Positions 35,615 through 44,923 of a DNA stretch of 60,714 nucleotides are shown one piece after another (position 1 is the stretch's first letter; each line of letters opens with the position of its first letter). Location: NCBI RefSeq assembly GCF_009766005.1, contig NZ_LMUK01000047.1, positions 1 through 60,714 on the forward strand. The letters run 5' to 3'. This DNA is from Bradyrhizobium sp. S69 (GTDB lineage: Bacteria > Pseudomonadota > Alphaproteobacteria > Rhizobiales > Xanthobacteraceae). The position numbers and the translations under genes were made by a program. The notes under the pieces were generated by a model, which saw only the letters and a program-made list of their open reading frames with translations, was not told where the DNA came from and searched no databases.

Positions 35615-36697
35615 ATGAACCAAGATTCGCGCTATCAGCCGACGGCGACCGACCAGGACGACACCCGGCCGATCCTGATCGTGCCCTATATGTGGATCGG
35701 CGACTTTGTCCGGGGCCATACCGTGGTGCGGGTGCTGAAGCAGCGCTGGCCGAACCGCCCGGTGGATCTGCTGGTGACGTCGCAGCGGGCCCCGCTGGTC
35801 GATTATATGCCCGGCGTCCGCGCCGGCGTGGTTTGGGACCTGCCGAGGAGCCGGCTGGCGGTCGCCAAACAATGGGGCCTGGCCAACCGGTTGCGGACCA
35901 ATCAATACGGCACCGCGCTGGTGTTGCCCCGCACCTGGAAATCGGCGATCGCGCCGGCACTGGCCGGGATTCCGGAACGGGTGGGATTTGTTGGCGAAGC
36001 TCGATTCGGCCTGCTCAACCGGCCGCGTTGGGGCGAACGGCGGCTACCTCGCTTCATCGACAAGAACGCCGCGCTCGCGCTGCCGGACGGAGCACCGCTG
36101 CCGCCAGAGTGGCCGGTGCCGCAATTGCTGGTTCCGGCTGAGGAAACCAGCAGCTGGCGGCAGGCCCACGGGCTGGGCGCCGGCCTCGCCGTGGCGCTGG
36201 CCCCGGGCTCGGTCGGCGCCTCCAAGCGCTGGACCTATTACGCCGAGGCCGCACGCCTGCTGGCGCAACAGGGGCTCGACGTCTGGGTGGTCGGCGGCCC
36301 CGACGAGAAGGCGCTGGCGGCCGAGATCGTCGCATCCGGCGGGCCCCAAGTGCGTGACCTCACCGGCACCGACCTGCGCAACGGCATTCTGGCGATGGCC
36401 GCGGCCAGCCTCGTGATCTCCAACGATTCCGGCCTGATGCATATCGCGGCCGCGATCGGAACGCCGACGATGGGCATCTTCGGCCCGACCAGCCCTTATC
36501 ACTGGGCGCCACTGAACGGTCTCGCGGCGACGATCCAGACCAAAACCGTGGTGCCGTGCCAGCCCTGCCACCGCCCGGTCTGTACCCAGAACGACCATCG
36601 CTGCATGCGCGACATTCCCGCCACCGACGTGGTCGCCGTTGTCCAGCGCGTGCTCGCCGTAGCGACGTCGCGTCAACGCCACCGCCAACAGGACTGA
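35615..36697 (+). CDS. waaF: Lipopolysaccharide heptosyltransferase II
   Basis: A 360-residue GT-B enzyme of family GT9. ILIVPYMWIGDFVRGHTV is the N-terminal acceptor region. The donor site has VALAPGSVGASKRW, VVGGPDEK and SNDSGLMHIAAAIGTPTMGIFGPTSPYHWAPL, with the Cys-rich tail VPCQPCHRPVC typical of WaaF. It adds the second heptose of the inner core. Divergent from hldD; gmhB follows after 9 nt. Confidence 0.94.
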   Translation: MNQDSRYQPTATDQDDTRPILIVPYMWIGDFVRGHTVVRVLKQRWPNRPVDLLVTSQRAPLVDYMPGVRAGVVWDLPRSRLAVAKQWGLANRLRTNQYGTALVLPRTWKSAIAPALAGIPERVGFVGEARFGLLNRPRWGERRLPRFIDKNAALALPDGAPLPPEWPVPQLLVPAEETSSWRQAHGLGAGLAVALAPGSVGASKRWTYYAEAARLLAQQGLDVWVVGGPDEKALAAEIVASGGPQVRDLTGTDLRNGILAMAAASLVISNDSGLMHIAAAIGTPTMGIFGPTSPYHWAPLNGLAATIQTKTVVPCQPCHRPVCTQNDHRCMRDIPATDVVAVVQRVLAVATSRQRHRQQD

Positions 36698-36706
36698 CGA
36701 ACAAAA

Positions 36707-37249
36707 ATGAATGCCATCGCCCCTCTCCGCGTCGCGCCAAAGCCCGCCGCGTTCCTCGACCGCGACGGCGTCGTCAATTACGACGACGGCTACATTGGGA
36801 GCCACCATAGGATCCGCTGGATGCCGAATGCCGCCAAAGCCATTCGCCGACTCAACGATGCCGGCTATCTCGTGTTCTTCTTCACCAATCAGTCCGGCGT
36901 GGCGCATGGTCACTTTACCGAAGACGAACTCAACACGCTGCTCGACTGGATGCGCAGCGAGTTGGCCGCGCAAGGCGCGCGGATCGACGACGTCAGGTAT
37001 TGCCCGCATTTTCCCGGCGGCTCGGTCGCCGGTTATCTGGAGGATCATCCCTGGCGAAAGCCGAGCCCTGGCATGATCCACGACCTGATGCAACATTGGC
37101 CGGTGCGACACGCCGGCAGTTTTGTCATCGGCGATCGTGCGACCGATATCGAAGCCGCCCAGGCCGCAGGGCTGCCGGGCTTTCTGTTCGCCGGCGGCGA
37201 TCTCGATGCGTTCGTCGTGGATGTGATGGCGCGAACGTGCGTCGCGTAG
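36707..37249 (+). CDS. gmhB: D-glycero-beta-D-manno-heptose-1,7-bisphosphate 7-phosphatase
   Basis: A 180-residue HAD phosphatase. The nucleophile block is FLDRDGVVNYDDGY, motif II is FFTNQSGVA, Lys is in WRKPSPGMI and motif IV is VIGDRATDIEAA. The first half of the zinc loop (CPHFPGG) is present, but the second Cys pair seen in E. coli GmhB is replaced by DHPW, so this protein probably lacks the structural zinc. It works between the two HldE reactions. Co-directional with waaF, 9 nt apart. Confidence 0.92.
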   Translation: MNAIAPLRVAPKPAAFLDRDGVVNYDDGYIGSHHRIRWMPNAAKAIRRLNDAGYLVFFFTNQSGVAHGHFTEDELNTLLDWMRSELAAQGARIDDVRYCPHFPGGSVAGYLEDHPWRKPSPGMIHDLMQHWPVRHAGSFVIGDRATDIEAAQAAGLPGFLFAGGDLDAFVVDVMARTCVA

Positions 37250-37259
37250 CTACCCCTCT

Positions 37260-38333
37260 CTATCTCTCCCCCCGCAAGGGGGCCGGAGAAGAGAGCGCGC
37301 GATAAACTTCCGCGATCCGGTTGGCTTCGACATCGAGACTGAATTGCGCCAGCGCCCGCGCGCGCCCGCGCGCGCCCATCGCGGCGCACACAGCGGGATC
37401 GCGCATCAAGGGCTCAAGCGCTGCGACCAGCGCATCGACGTCGCCGGGCGGCGTCAGCACGCCGGTGACGCCGTCCTCGACCACGAGCTCGGCCGCGCCC
37501 GCGCGTGACGCCACCAACGCGGCGCCGACCGCCATCGCCTCGATCAAGGTCAACCCAAAACCTTCGTTGCGCGAGGTGAACGCATAGATCGTCAGCCGCT
37601 GATACCAGCGTTGCACGTCCTCGATCGGCAACTCGCCGGTGATGACGATGCGCGAGGCGAGCCCGGCCGCCTCGATGCGTTTTTTCAGATCGTTGCCAAA
37701 CGACGTCTGTTCCACCGCTATTGCGCCGACGATTACCGCGGTGAAATCCGGATGGCGCGGCAACAGACGGCACATGGCGTCGACGAACACATCGGTGCCC
37801 TTTTGTGTGCGCACCCGGCCGAAGCAGCCGATCGCGTAACGGCCCGGTAGTCCTGCTTCCGCGAAAGCCGCCGCGCGATTTTCCGGCGGCGCGTAGCGGT
37901 CGGTATCGACGCCGTGGGGAATCACGGTCGCCGCGCGTTTGAGAAACGATGCGGAGATATCCGAGGTCGCTATGATAGCGTCCATGCGCCGGATCAGCCA
38001 GCGCGTAATCCAGCTATGGTGACGCTGCGCCGCCGACGTAAATACCAGCTTGAACGGCCAGCCGAGAGCTCGCAGCAGCACGCCGACAATCATCTCGTTG
38101 TTGCGCCGCGCGTGCCAGATCAGCGGCGTCCGGCGGCGCCATACTTTAAGAAGATCCGCCATCCCCATCCGCGCGATGCCGTCGGGCGCATCGGAACCGA
38201 ACCATGCGGCGCGCAGCAATCGGGCCAGTTTCGGCGCCACCATGCGGTTGGTCGCGGTCACGCCGGAATAGCGCCGGTGCTGATTCGGCACGATCAGCTG
38301 CAAATCACCGGCAAAATCGTTATCGATCGGCAC
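37260..38333 (-). CDS. LpcC-like GT4 glycosyltransferase (probable core mannosyltransferase)
   Basis: A 357-residue GT-B enzyme. The N terminus LQLIVPNQHRRYSGVTATN resembles LpcC, the rhizobial LPS-core mannosyltransferase that uses GDP-mannose. The C-terminal half has VIPHGVDTDRYAPP, FGRVRTQKGTDVFVDA and the donor-site EGFGLTLIEAMAVG. The start is GTG 38333 with GGAG nine bases ahead. A 10-bp tandem repeat (37352-37377) lies within the coding sequence near residue 320. It converges on gmhB with an 11-nt gap. GDP-mannose would come from manC. Confidence 0.85.
   Translation of the reverse strand: MPIDNDFAGDLQLIVPNQHRRYSGVTATNRMVAPKLARLLRAAWFGSDAPDGIARMGMADLLKVWRRRTPLIWHARRNNEMIVGVLLRALGWPFKLVFTSAAQRHHSWITRWLIRRMDAIIATSDISASFLKRAATVIPHGVDTDRYAPPENRAAAFAEAGLPGRYAIGCFGRVRTQKGTDVFVDAMCRLLPRHPDFTAVIVGAIAVEQTSFGNDLKKRIEAAGLASRIVITGELPIEDVQRWYQRLTIYAFTSRNEGFGLTLIEAMAVGAALVASRAGAAELVVEDGVTGVLTPPGDVDALVAALEPLMRDPAVCAAMGARGRARALAQFSLDVEANRIAEVYRALSSPAPLRGER
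37352..37377. repeat. 10-bp GC-only tandem repeat inside the mannosyltransferase gene
   Basis: GCGCCCGCGC is repeated 2.6 times (37352, 37362, 37372). The unit length is not a multiple of three, so loss or gain of a unit would shift the frame for the last 30-40 residues. It encodes an Ala/Arg/Gly-rich helix segment. Confidence 0.7.
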
Positions 38334-38463
38334 GTCGGGCTCCGTTTCGCCGATGTCCTATACGCAACATTAAGCATAGTGACCAGTTCACTTCAGCCGA
38401 AACCCACTCTTCACCGCAAGCCGGATAGCATCGCCATCCGAGAATAAGAAGAAGGGTGAGCTC

Positions 38464-39477
38464 ATGACCGTGCTTGTCACCGGCGGTGCCGGCTACATCG
38501 GGAGTCACATGGTTCAGGCGCTGGTGGAGGCCGGCGAAAGCGTTGTCGTGATCGACAATCTCTCCACCGGCTTTTCCGCCTACCTGCCCGAAGGCGTTCC
38601 CTTGTTCATCGGCGATGCCGCGGACGAGAACCTGGTCGAAGGCGTGATCGCGGCGCACGGCGTCGAAAGCATCATCCATTTCGCCGGCTCGGTGGTGGTA
38701 CCGGACTCGATGCGCGACCCGCTCGCCTACTACCGCAACAACACCATGACGACGCGCAGCCTGCTGAACGTCGCGGTGAAATGCGGCGTCAATCGTTTCA
38801 TCTTCTCGTCGACCGCGGCGGTCTACGGCAATCCGGATCAGGTGCCGGTTCCGGAGCATGCCGCCACCCGGCCGATGTCGCCTTACGGCTCCTCGAAGCT
38901 GATGACCGAAATCATGCTGCACGACGCGGCGTCCGCGCACGGCATGAGCTATGTGGTGCTGCGCTACTTCAATGTCGCCGGCGCCGATCCGCTGGCGCGC
39001 ATTGGGCTGGCAACCGTCGGCGCGACCCATCTGTTGAAGATAGCGGTCGAGGCCGCCACCGGCCAGCGCGCCAAGATCGACGTGTTCGGCACGGATTATC
39101 CGACGCCGGACGGCAGTTGCATCCGCGACTTCATCCATGTCGCCGACCTCGCGCAGGCCCATCGCGCGGCCTTGTCCTATCTGCGTGACGGCGGTCCCTC
39201 GACGACCCTGAACTGCGGCTATGGCCGCGGCTACTCGGTGCTGGAGACCATCGAGGCGGTGCGCCGGGTTTCCGGGCGCAATTTCGCGGTTCAATATGCC
39301 GCACGCCGGTCCGGCGACATCATGACCATGGTGGCCGATACCAGCCGCATCCGCTCGACGCTGGACTGGGCGCCGCGCTACGACGATCTCGAGACCATCG
39401 CGGCCCACGCGCTGGCCTGGGAGGAGAAGCTGTTCCGCGAGCGCCACGGCGAGCCGCGGCACGCGGCATCCGCCTAG
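38464..39477 (+). CDS. galE: UDP-glucose 4-epimerase
   Basis: A 337-residue SDR epimerase interconverting UDP-glucose and UDP-galactose. It starts VLVTGGAGYIGSHMV, has FSSTAAVYG and the catalytic SPYGSSKLMTE, then RYFNVAGADPLARIG and SCIRDFIHV as in GalE/ExoB. AAGGGTGAG lies before the ATG. It is divergent from the LpcC-like gene and precedes the lipid-exporter-type ABC protein. Confidence 0.95.
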   Translation: MTVLVTGGAGYIGSHMVQALVEAGESVVVIDNLSTGFSAYLPEGVPLFIGDAADENLVEGVIAAHGVESIIHFAGSVVVPDSMRDPLAYYRNNTMTTRSLLNVAVKCGVNRFIFSSTAAVYGNPDQVPVPEHAATRPMSPYGSSKLMTEIMLHDAASAHGMSYVVLRYFNVAGADPLARIGLATVGATHLLKIAVEAATGQRAKIDVFGTDYPTPDGSCIRDFIHVADLAQAHRAALSYLRDGGPSTTLNCGYGRGYSVLETIEAVRRVSGRNFAVQYAARRSGDIMTMVADTSRIRSTLDWAPRYDDLETIAAHALAWEEKLFRERHGEPRHAASA

Positions 39478-39488
39478 AATTGCGGCTG

Positions 39489-39529
39489 GAATCAAGCCCC
39501 GAAGTCAAGGCCTGTACCAGGCTTGATTC
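39489..39529. repeat. Inverted repeat after galE
   Basis: GAATCAAGCC and GGCTTGATTC are separated by 21 bases, beginning 12 nt after the galE stop. The stem could act as a transcript-end structure, but no T run follows. Confidence 0.5.
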
Positions 39530-39665
39530 GGCTTGAAAAACGCCGACATAGCGGGCAATGAGTCATCCCTAGCAGCCCTGCCTGGCAGCCCTGACGCGTA
39601 GGGCCGGTTGCCGGCGATATCCGGCTGCTTGGCGCCGTCGATGTGGCGCCGTCAATGGAAAGCGG

Positions 39666-41474
39666 ATGACGGAACTTCCAAAGAAGATCACGGACGACCC
39701 CTATGGCGCGGCGATCCTGGTTCGCCGCCTGATCACCGAACAGGGCGCGGCCTATTGGCGGCGCTATTTGCTGGCGTTCGCGCTGATGGCGGTTTCGGCC
39801 GCGACCACCGCCGGATCGGCCTATCTGCTCGGCGAGGTGATCAACCGCGCCTACATCGACAAGGACGTCCGCGGCATCATGATCCTGTCCGGGGTCATCG
39901 TCGTCATCTTCATCGTCAAGGGAGCGGTGACCTACGGACACAGCGTGATCCTGTCGCAGATCTCCAACGCGATCCTGGCCAACAACCAGCGGCAATTGTT
40001 CGGCAAGCTGATGACCGAAAGCATCGCGTTCTTTTCACTGCGGCATTCGTCGGAATTTCTGGCGCGACTGACCCAGGGCGCCAATTCGGTGACCCAGGTT
40101 CTGAGCCTCTTGATCAACGCGGTCGGGCGCGATCTGTTGTCGCTGATCGGGCTCGTGATCGTGATGGTGACCCAAGACCCGCTGATGTCGGTGCTCGGCT
40201 TCCTGGTGGCGCCGCCGGCCATGATCGTGCTGCGCAAGCTGGTCAAGCGGATCAAGGGTCTCGCGCATAACCAGTTCAGCGGCACCGCCGACATCATGGA
40301 GACCATGCAGGAATCGCTGCAGGGCATCCGCACCGTGAAAGCCTTCACGCTCGAACGGATCATGCGCGAGCGCATCGACGTCTCGATCAGCGCGGTCGAG
40401 CGCAACGCCAACAAGATGGCGCATGTCACCAACCGTTCGAGCCCGCTGATGGAAACGCTCGGCGGCTTCGCCATCGCAGGCGCATTGATGTATGGCGGCT
40501 ATCGCGTGGTCGCGACCGGAGCGACGCCCGGCCAGTTCTTTTCATTCCTGACCGCGTTCCTACTGGCCTATGAGCCGGCCAAGCGGCTGGCCCGGCTGAA
40601 CATCGAGCTCAACAGCAATTTGATCGGCGCCCGCAAGCTTCTCGAAATCGTCGACAGTCCGGCCACCGAGCCCGCAGACGACGACCGGCCGCAATTGAAG
40701 CTGACCGAGGCGCGGATCGAATTCCGCGATGTCAGTTTTGCCTATCGGCCGAACGAGTCGGTGCTCAATCGCATGAGCTTTATCGCCGAGCCTGGCAAGG
40801 TCACCGCCCTGGTCGGCCCCTCCGGCGGCGGCAAGTCGACGGTGCTGGCGCTGTTGCTGCGGTTCTATGAGGTCACCGAGGGCGACGTCCTGATCGACGG
40901 CCAGGCCATCTCGGGCGTGTCGCGCAACTCGCTGCGGCACCAGACCGCCTATGTCGGACAGGACGTCTACCTGTTTCGCGACACCATCCGCGAGAACATC
41001 GCCTTCGGCAAGGTCGGCGCCAGCGAGGCCGAGATCGTTGCCGCGGCGAAGGCCGCCTGCGCCCACGAATTCATCATGGGCTTTCCGCTCGGTTACGACA
41101 CCCCGGTCGGCGAGCATGGCACGCAGCTTTCCGGCGGCCAGCGGCAGCGCATCGCGGTCGCCCGCGCGCTGGTCAAGAACGCGCCGATCATCCTGCTCGA
41201 TGAAGCGACCGCAGCGCTGGATTCGGAATCCGAAAAGCAGGTGCAGGAGGCGATCGAGCATCTGTGCCAAGGCCGTACCACCATCGTCATCGCCCACCGC
41301 CTGCACACCATCATGCATGCCGACGCCATCCTGGTGGTCGAGGGCGGCGAGATCGTCGAGCGCGGGCGGCATGACGACCTACTGCGGCGCGGCGGGCGCT
41401 ATGCCTCGTTCTTCCGCTTACAACATCGTGACACCGGTCCCCTCACACTGGCGCCGGTCAGCGCAACCGCGTAG
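39666..41474 (+). CDS. MsbA-type ABC exporter (fused membrane and ATPase domains)
   Basis: A 602-residue half-transporter. Residues 30-330 are a six-helix exporter domain. The ATPase has Walker A VGPSGGGKST, a Q-loop in HQTAYVGQDVYLF, signature LSGGQRQRIAVARAL, Walker B IILLDEAT and the H-loop IVIAHRLHT. Its place at the end of an LPS cluster suggests export of lipid A-core or another lipid, but drug and lipid exporters of this type cannot be told apart by sequence. GGAAAGC precedes the ATG. Confidence 0.9.
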   Translation: MTELPKKITDDPYGAAILVRRLITEQGAAYWRRYLLAFALMAVSAATTAGSAYLLGEVINRAYIDKDVRGIMILSGVIVVIFIVKGAVTYGHSVILSQISNAILANNQRQLFGKLMTESIAFFSLRHSSEFLARLTQGANSVTQVLSLLINAVGRDLLSLIGLVIVMVTQDPLMSVLGFLVAPPAMIVLRKLVKRIKGLAHNQFSGTADIMETMQESLQGIRTVKAFTLERIMRERIDVSISAVERNANKMAHVTNRSSPLMETLGGFAIAGALMYGGYRVVATGATPGQFFSFLTAFLLAYEPAKRLARLNIELNSNLIGARKLLEIVDSPATEPADDDRPQLKLTEARIEFRDVSFAYRPNESVLNRMSFIAEPGKVTALVGPSGGGKSTVLALLLRFYEVTEGDVLIDGQAISGVSRNSLRHQTAYVGQDVYLFRDTIRENIAFGKVGASEAEIVAAAKAACAHEFIMGFPLGYDTPVGEHGTQLSGGQRQRIAVARALVKNAPIILLDEATAALDSESEKQVQEAIEHLCQGRTTIVIAHRLHTIMHADAILVVEGGEIVERGRHDDLLRRGGRYASFFRLQHRDTGPLTLAPVSATA

Positions 41475-41517
41475 AATTAATTTCGATTTTAGTCCGTAAC
41501 CCGCCGAGACCCCTTTC

Positions 41518-42219
41518 ATGAACGCCACATCGTTTGTCATTCCCGCCCTGCCGCAAGCCTCGATCCCGGTCGCCGGCGAACAGAAATCGTTTCCCGTTCG
41601 CCGCATCTGGTGCGTTGGGCGCAATTATCTCGAGCACATCCGCGAGATGGGCAATGACGAGCGCGCGCCGCCGTTCTTCTTCGCCAAGCACGCCGACATG
41701 ATCGAGCCGGACGGCGCGACCATCCCCTACCCGCCGCTGACCAAGGACCTGCATCACGAGGTCGAATTGATCGTCGCGATGAAAAGCGGCGGCCTCAACA
41801 TTCCCGCCGACAAGGCGCTCGACCATGTCTACGGCTACGCGGTCGGCATCGACCTCACCCGCCGCGACCTGCAGATCGCCTCGCGCAAAAAGGAACGGCC
41901 CTGGGAGATCGGCAAGTCGTTCGACCATTCCGCTCCGTCTTCGGCGATCCAGCCGGCCTCCAAGATCGGCCATCCCTCGAAAGGCAGGATCTGGCTCTCG
42001 GTGAACGGCACCGAGCAGCAGAAGGGCGACCTCACCGAACTGATCTGGAGCGTGCCGGAGATCATCTGGCAGTTGTCGCAGCAGGTCGCGCTCGCCGCCG
42101 GCGATATCATCCTGACCGGCACCCCGGCGGGTGTTTCGCAGCTTAAGCCCGGCGATAAGATCGAATGCGGCGTCGACGGCGTCGGTACCCTGAAAGTCTC
42201 GATCGGCGAGCCCGAATAG
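41518..42219 (+). CDS. Fumarylacetoacetate-hydrolase family protein
   Basis: A 233-residue FAH-fold enzyme. CVGRNYLEHIREMG is the N-terminal family motif. The metal ligands are in HHEVELIVAM and AVGIDLTRRDLQ, and the C-terminal GTPAGVSQLKPGDKI is diagnostic. Members hydrolyse or decarboxylate acylpyruvates and oxaloacetate-like substrates; homologues are often annotated as fumarylpyruvate hydrolase. It follows the exporter by 43 nt but is not obviously related in function. Confidence 0.92.
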   Translation: MNATSFVIPALPQASIPVAGEQKSFPVRRIWCVGRNYLEHIREMGNDERAPPFFFAKHADMIEPDGATIPYPPLTKDLHHEVELIVAMKSGGLNIPADKALDHVYGYAVGIDLTRRDLQIASRKKERPWEIGKSFDHSAPSSAIQPASKIGHPSKGRIWLSVNGTEQQKGDLTELIWSVPEIIWQLSQQVALAAGDIILTGTPAGVSQLKPGDKIECGVDGVGTLKVSIGEPE

Positions 42220-42257
42220 GACCTGAAGCGTAGGACTTGCCGGCGGGTTAGGGTTTG

Positions 42258-42288
42258 TCACAGGGCGCGCATTTCGCGCGACCTGTGA
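42258..42288. repeat. Hairpin sharing the GCGCGC-ATT-CGCGCG module
   Basis: TCACAGG and CCTGTGA flank GCGCGC-ATTT-CGCGCG-A. The core is nearly the same as part C of the CTAGAGC repeats, but with different outer arms. It lies in the 153-bp convergent gap between the FAH-family and radical SAM genes and may terminate or stabilise both transcripts. Confidence 0.6.
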
Positions 42289-42372
42289 TTAATCGGCTAT
42301 GGGCTTCAAACCGCTTTCTGTCCTTCGCCGCATTCTCCATCTCAAATGTAACGCGCTGCAATACCCTTCAAA

Positions 42373-44145
42373 TCACGAGCGGCCGACCGCGCCAGTCAGT
42401 GCGGCGACTTTCTTGATATGGGCGGCAGCTGTCCGGCCACCGGCAGTCTTGGTTACGAGATCGAACTTCTCATCATCATCGTTACCCACTGGCATGAGCG
42501 CCAGATCCTTGTACGATCGCGCATTAGGGTCGCGCGCAATCGCGAACACCCACACTAATAGCCAAGCTATCATGCCGGCAAGAATCGCCTGCTTTTTGAT
42601 GGTACCACCAAGGAAGCGCGGCCAGAAAATCCATGCACTCTCTTGCGGAAGACCAAGCCGACGCTCCGATGGATGCTTTAGGCGTAAAATCCCTCCCTGG
42701 AGCGGATGCACCTGTTCGAGCCGATCGGTTGTCGAAAACGTCAGCAGGTATTTTGCCAGATTAAGAAGCGGCACACCATTCACGGCCGCTCTCCGCAGCA
42801 GCGTCTTCATGTGCGTCGGCGTGTAATAGAGCGACCATGCCTCGTGGTAGATATCGCGCCATTCTTTCGAACTCATGACGGAATGAGCGGTACAGACGTG
42901 TTCGGTATCATAGATATTAAGATCAGGGCTCATGGCGACGCCATTTTTCCATAGGGTCTGGTGATCTTCCGATCCAGGCAACGGGGTCAAAATAAAGAAC
43001 TCGAGCAGATCGACCGGCAGTTCCTGCTGAATAATTGCGATGTCGCGCCTGATTGTCGCGGGCGTATCCGCCGGAAAACCCAAAATATAGCCTGCAAACG
43101 TCACAATGCCCTGCGCCTTCCAGGCGAGTAGCATTTTTCGATATTCCGTGATTTTGTTTTGACGCTTTTTTACTGCGGCCAGATTGTCCGGATTTATGTT
43201 TTCGAGACCGATAAAGACCTTCGTAACGCCAGCTCGCTTCGCCTTCTCTATGAAGTTTGGGATTTTGTGACAGAGCGTATCGACCTGGATGAGTAAGCGG
43301 ATCGGAATTCGATCGCTTTCGCGCAGATCAATCAGGCGATCAAAAATCGACTCCCATTCCTTGTTGCGCGCAAAATTGTCGTCGGTAATAAAGAAACTGC
43401 TGACGCCCTGTGCAAAGTTCAGCCTTACGAGCTGCTCAATATCGTCCGGCGATCGGTAACGCGATTTGCGGCCTTGAACATTGATGATCGTGCAAAAAGA
43501 ACATTGATAGGGGCAGCCACGTCCTGCGTCGAAACTCGCGCTCTGACCGAGAGTGCGCATAATATGCCGCTTCGGCAGGAACGGGGTCGGCGTACCATCA
43601 ATCGACGGCAGATCGTTCATAAAATTGTAAAGGGGCTTGATCTGGCCCGCGGCTGCATCCCTTAACATGATTTCGAGGCGGCCCTCGGCTTCACCTGCGA
43701 ATATGGCGATACCTATGTTTCGGCAAGCGTCGAGATCAACAGCATGTCCGTCGAGCATGGATAGGCATCCTGAGACGTGGAATCCTCCAATGGAGACGGC
43801 AATTCCGGCCGCCCGGAATGGCCGCCCAATGTCGAGCGCGCGGGGATACTGGTTGGATTGCACCCCTACGAGGGCGACACAGCCAAAATTTCCGTGACGG
43901 CGAAATCTCTCGATAAGCGCCGGCACACCGATCCGGGTGTTGATCTCGTCCATGACCACGATGTCGATAGCAATGTCCGGACCCAGGACCTGTCGCTCGG
44001 CGCAATCGGCTGCAATGCTGTAAATCGAGGCGAGTGAATTTGACGGACTCATTGCTCGCCACCAGCGGATCAGATATCCGTCGTCATCATAGTGCGACGG
44101 TTTGATCAGGATTAACTGGAAGCGCGATCGACTATCGTGAACCAT
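42373..44145 (-). CDS. B12-binding-type radical SAM enzyme with C-terminal membrane helix
   Basis: A 590-residue protein in three parts. Residues 1-170 form a Rossmann-like cobalamin-binding-type domain without the DxHxxG motif. A radical SAM barrel has the 4Fe-4S cysteines 211, 215 and 218 (GCPYQCSFC). A C-terminal region carries one hydrophobic helix (ILAGMIAWLLVWVFAIA). It resembles the BchE/HpnP/HpnJ class of anaerobic methylases and cyclases acting on membrane lipids or tetrapyrroles. I use ATG 44145, preceded by AGGAAGG, not the longer frame to 44208. GC is low (23 of 60 in 43141-43200), suggesting acquisition. No partner gene is adjacent and the substrate is unknown. Confidence 0.82.
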   Translation of the reverse strand: MVHDSRSRFQLILIKPSHYDDDGYLIRWWRAMSPSNSLASIYSIAADCAERQVLGPDIAIDIVVMDEINTRIGVPALIERFRRHGNFGCVALVGVQSNQYPRALDIGRPFRAAGIAVSIGGFHVSGCLSMLDGHAVDLDACRNIGIAIFAGEAEGRLEIMLRDAAAGQIKPLYNFMNDLPSIDGTPTPFLPKRHIMRTLGQSASFDAGRGCPYQCSFCTIINVQGRKSRYRSPDDIEQLVRLNFAQGVSSFFITDDNFARNKEWESIFDRLIDLRESDRIPIRLLIQVDTLCHKIPNFIEKAKRAGVTKVFIGLENINPDNLAAVKKRQNKITEYRKMLLAWKAQGIVTFAGYILGFPADTPATIRRDIAIIQQELPVDLLEFFILTPLPGSEDHQTLWKNGVAMSPDLNIYDTEHVCTAHSVMSSKEWRDIYHEAWSLYYTPTHMKTLLRRAAVNGVPLLNLAKYLLTFSTTDRLEQVHPLQGGILRLKHPSERRLGLPQESAWIFWPRFLGGTIKKQAILAGMIAWLLVWVFAIARDPNARSYKDLALMPVGNDDDEKFDLVTKTAGGRTAAAHIKKVAALTGAVGRS

Positions 44146-44471
44146 TCTTCGGACCTTCCTCAGCAGAGCCCCGCTCAGCGGTGAAGGTGCCGAACTTGAT
44201 GAACTCACTCTGTATTCATGGTATTCATGTCGCCGATATGAAGGTCACCACGTTCAATTAGCTAAAACCTAGCACTTTGCGACGAACAGCGAGTGCTTGG
44301 CTTGCCGGAAACGCCCCCGGCCCACGACTATTTCGGGCGAATCGTCGATCCGGATGGAACGGCGCCGCTCTGTCGACACGCATGAACGAGTTTTCGCTGC
44401 GGGATTCCAACAGATACTACGTCACTATCAGCGCGCTCGACGCGGCCTGATCCAAAGACGCCGTAGGCCGA

Positions 44472-44834
44472 TCAGCCGCAATTCCAGACCGGGCCGATGG
44501 GGGTCTGCGTCCAGCACGGTCCGAAACTGCCACCGTTGTAGCGGCCGCCGCCGGTGAAGCCGGGCCGACCGAAATAGTACTGGTTGCCGTCATACCCGTA
44601 ATAGCGGGGGGTCGGGTCGATATACCAATGACGCTGTTCGCGGCGCGCCGTGCGCAGCACCTTGGGGTCCTGGTCGAACAGCGGAAGGCTGTTGCTCAGC
44701 GGCTGATGATAGCCCGGCAGGAAGCCATAGCCATGCCAGCGCGACGCCGGCCGCTTGTGAGCCGGCGCAGCGGGTGCGGCGACCGACAACAGCGACAGAA
44801 CCACAGCAATCAATAGACACACGAAGCGCGACAT
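44472..44834 (-). CDS. Small secreted Tyr/Gly-rich hypothetical protein
   Basis: A 120-residue protein with a signal peptide (CLLIAVVLSLLSVAAPAAPA). The mature part is rich in Tyr, Gly, Pro and aromatic residues and ends CWTQTPIGPVWNCG, with two Cys that may form a disulfide. I do not recognise a domain. ATG 44834 is chosen because the signal peptide begins there. Likely periplasmic. Confidence 0.7.
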   Translation of the reverse strand: MSRFVCLLIAVVLSLLSVAAPAAPAHKRPASRWHGYGFLPGYHQPLSNSLPLFDQDPKVLRTARREQRHWYIDPTPRYYGYDGNQYYFGRPGFTGGGRYNGGSFGPCWTQTPIGPVWNCG

Positions 44835-44923
44835 GAGGCCATCATAGACAGTCGGCTGCGCGAAGGCCATTCAATTTCGAGTGCAAATTCTTGGCGCGCG
44901 GCAAGCCGCGAAAGCGCGCTGCT

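Noticed and set aside
35442..35960. N-terminal extension of hldD to 35960
   Set aside because: The extension is Pro/Arg/Ser-rich, lies antisense to waaF, and the NAD-binding motif begins right after ATG 35441.
44212..44229. Tandem GTATTCATG duplication upstream of the radical SAM gene
   Set aside because: Only two 9-bp units; too short to assign any role and easily due to chance.
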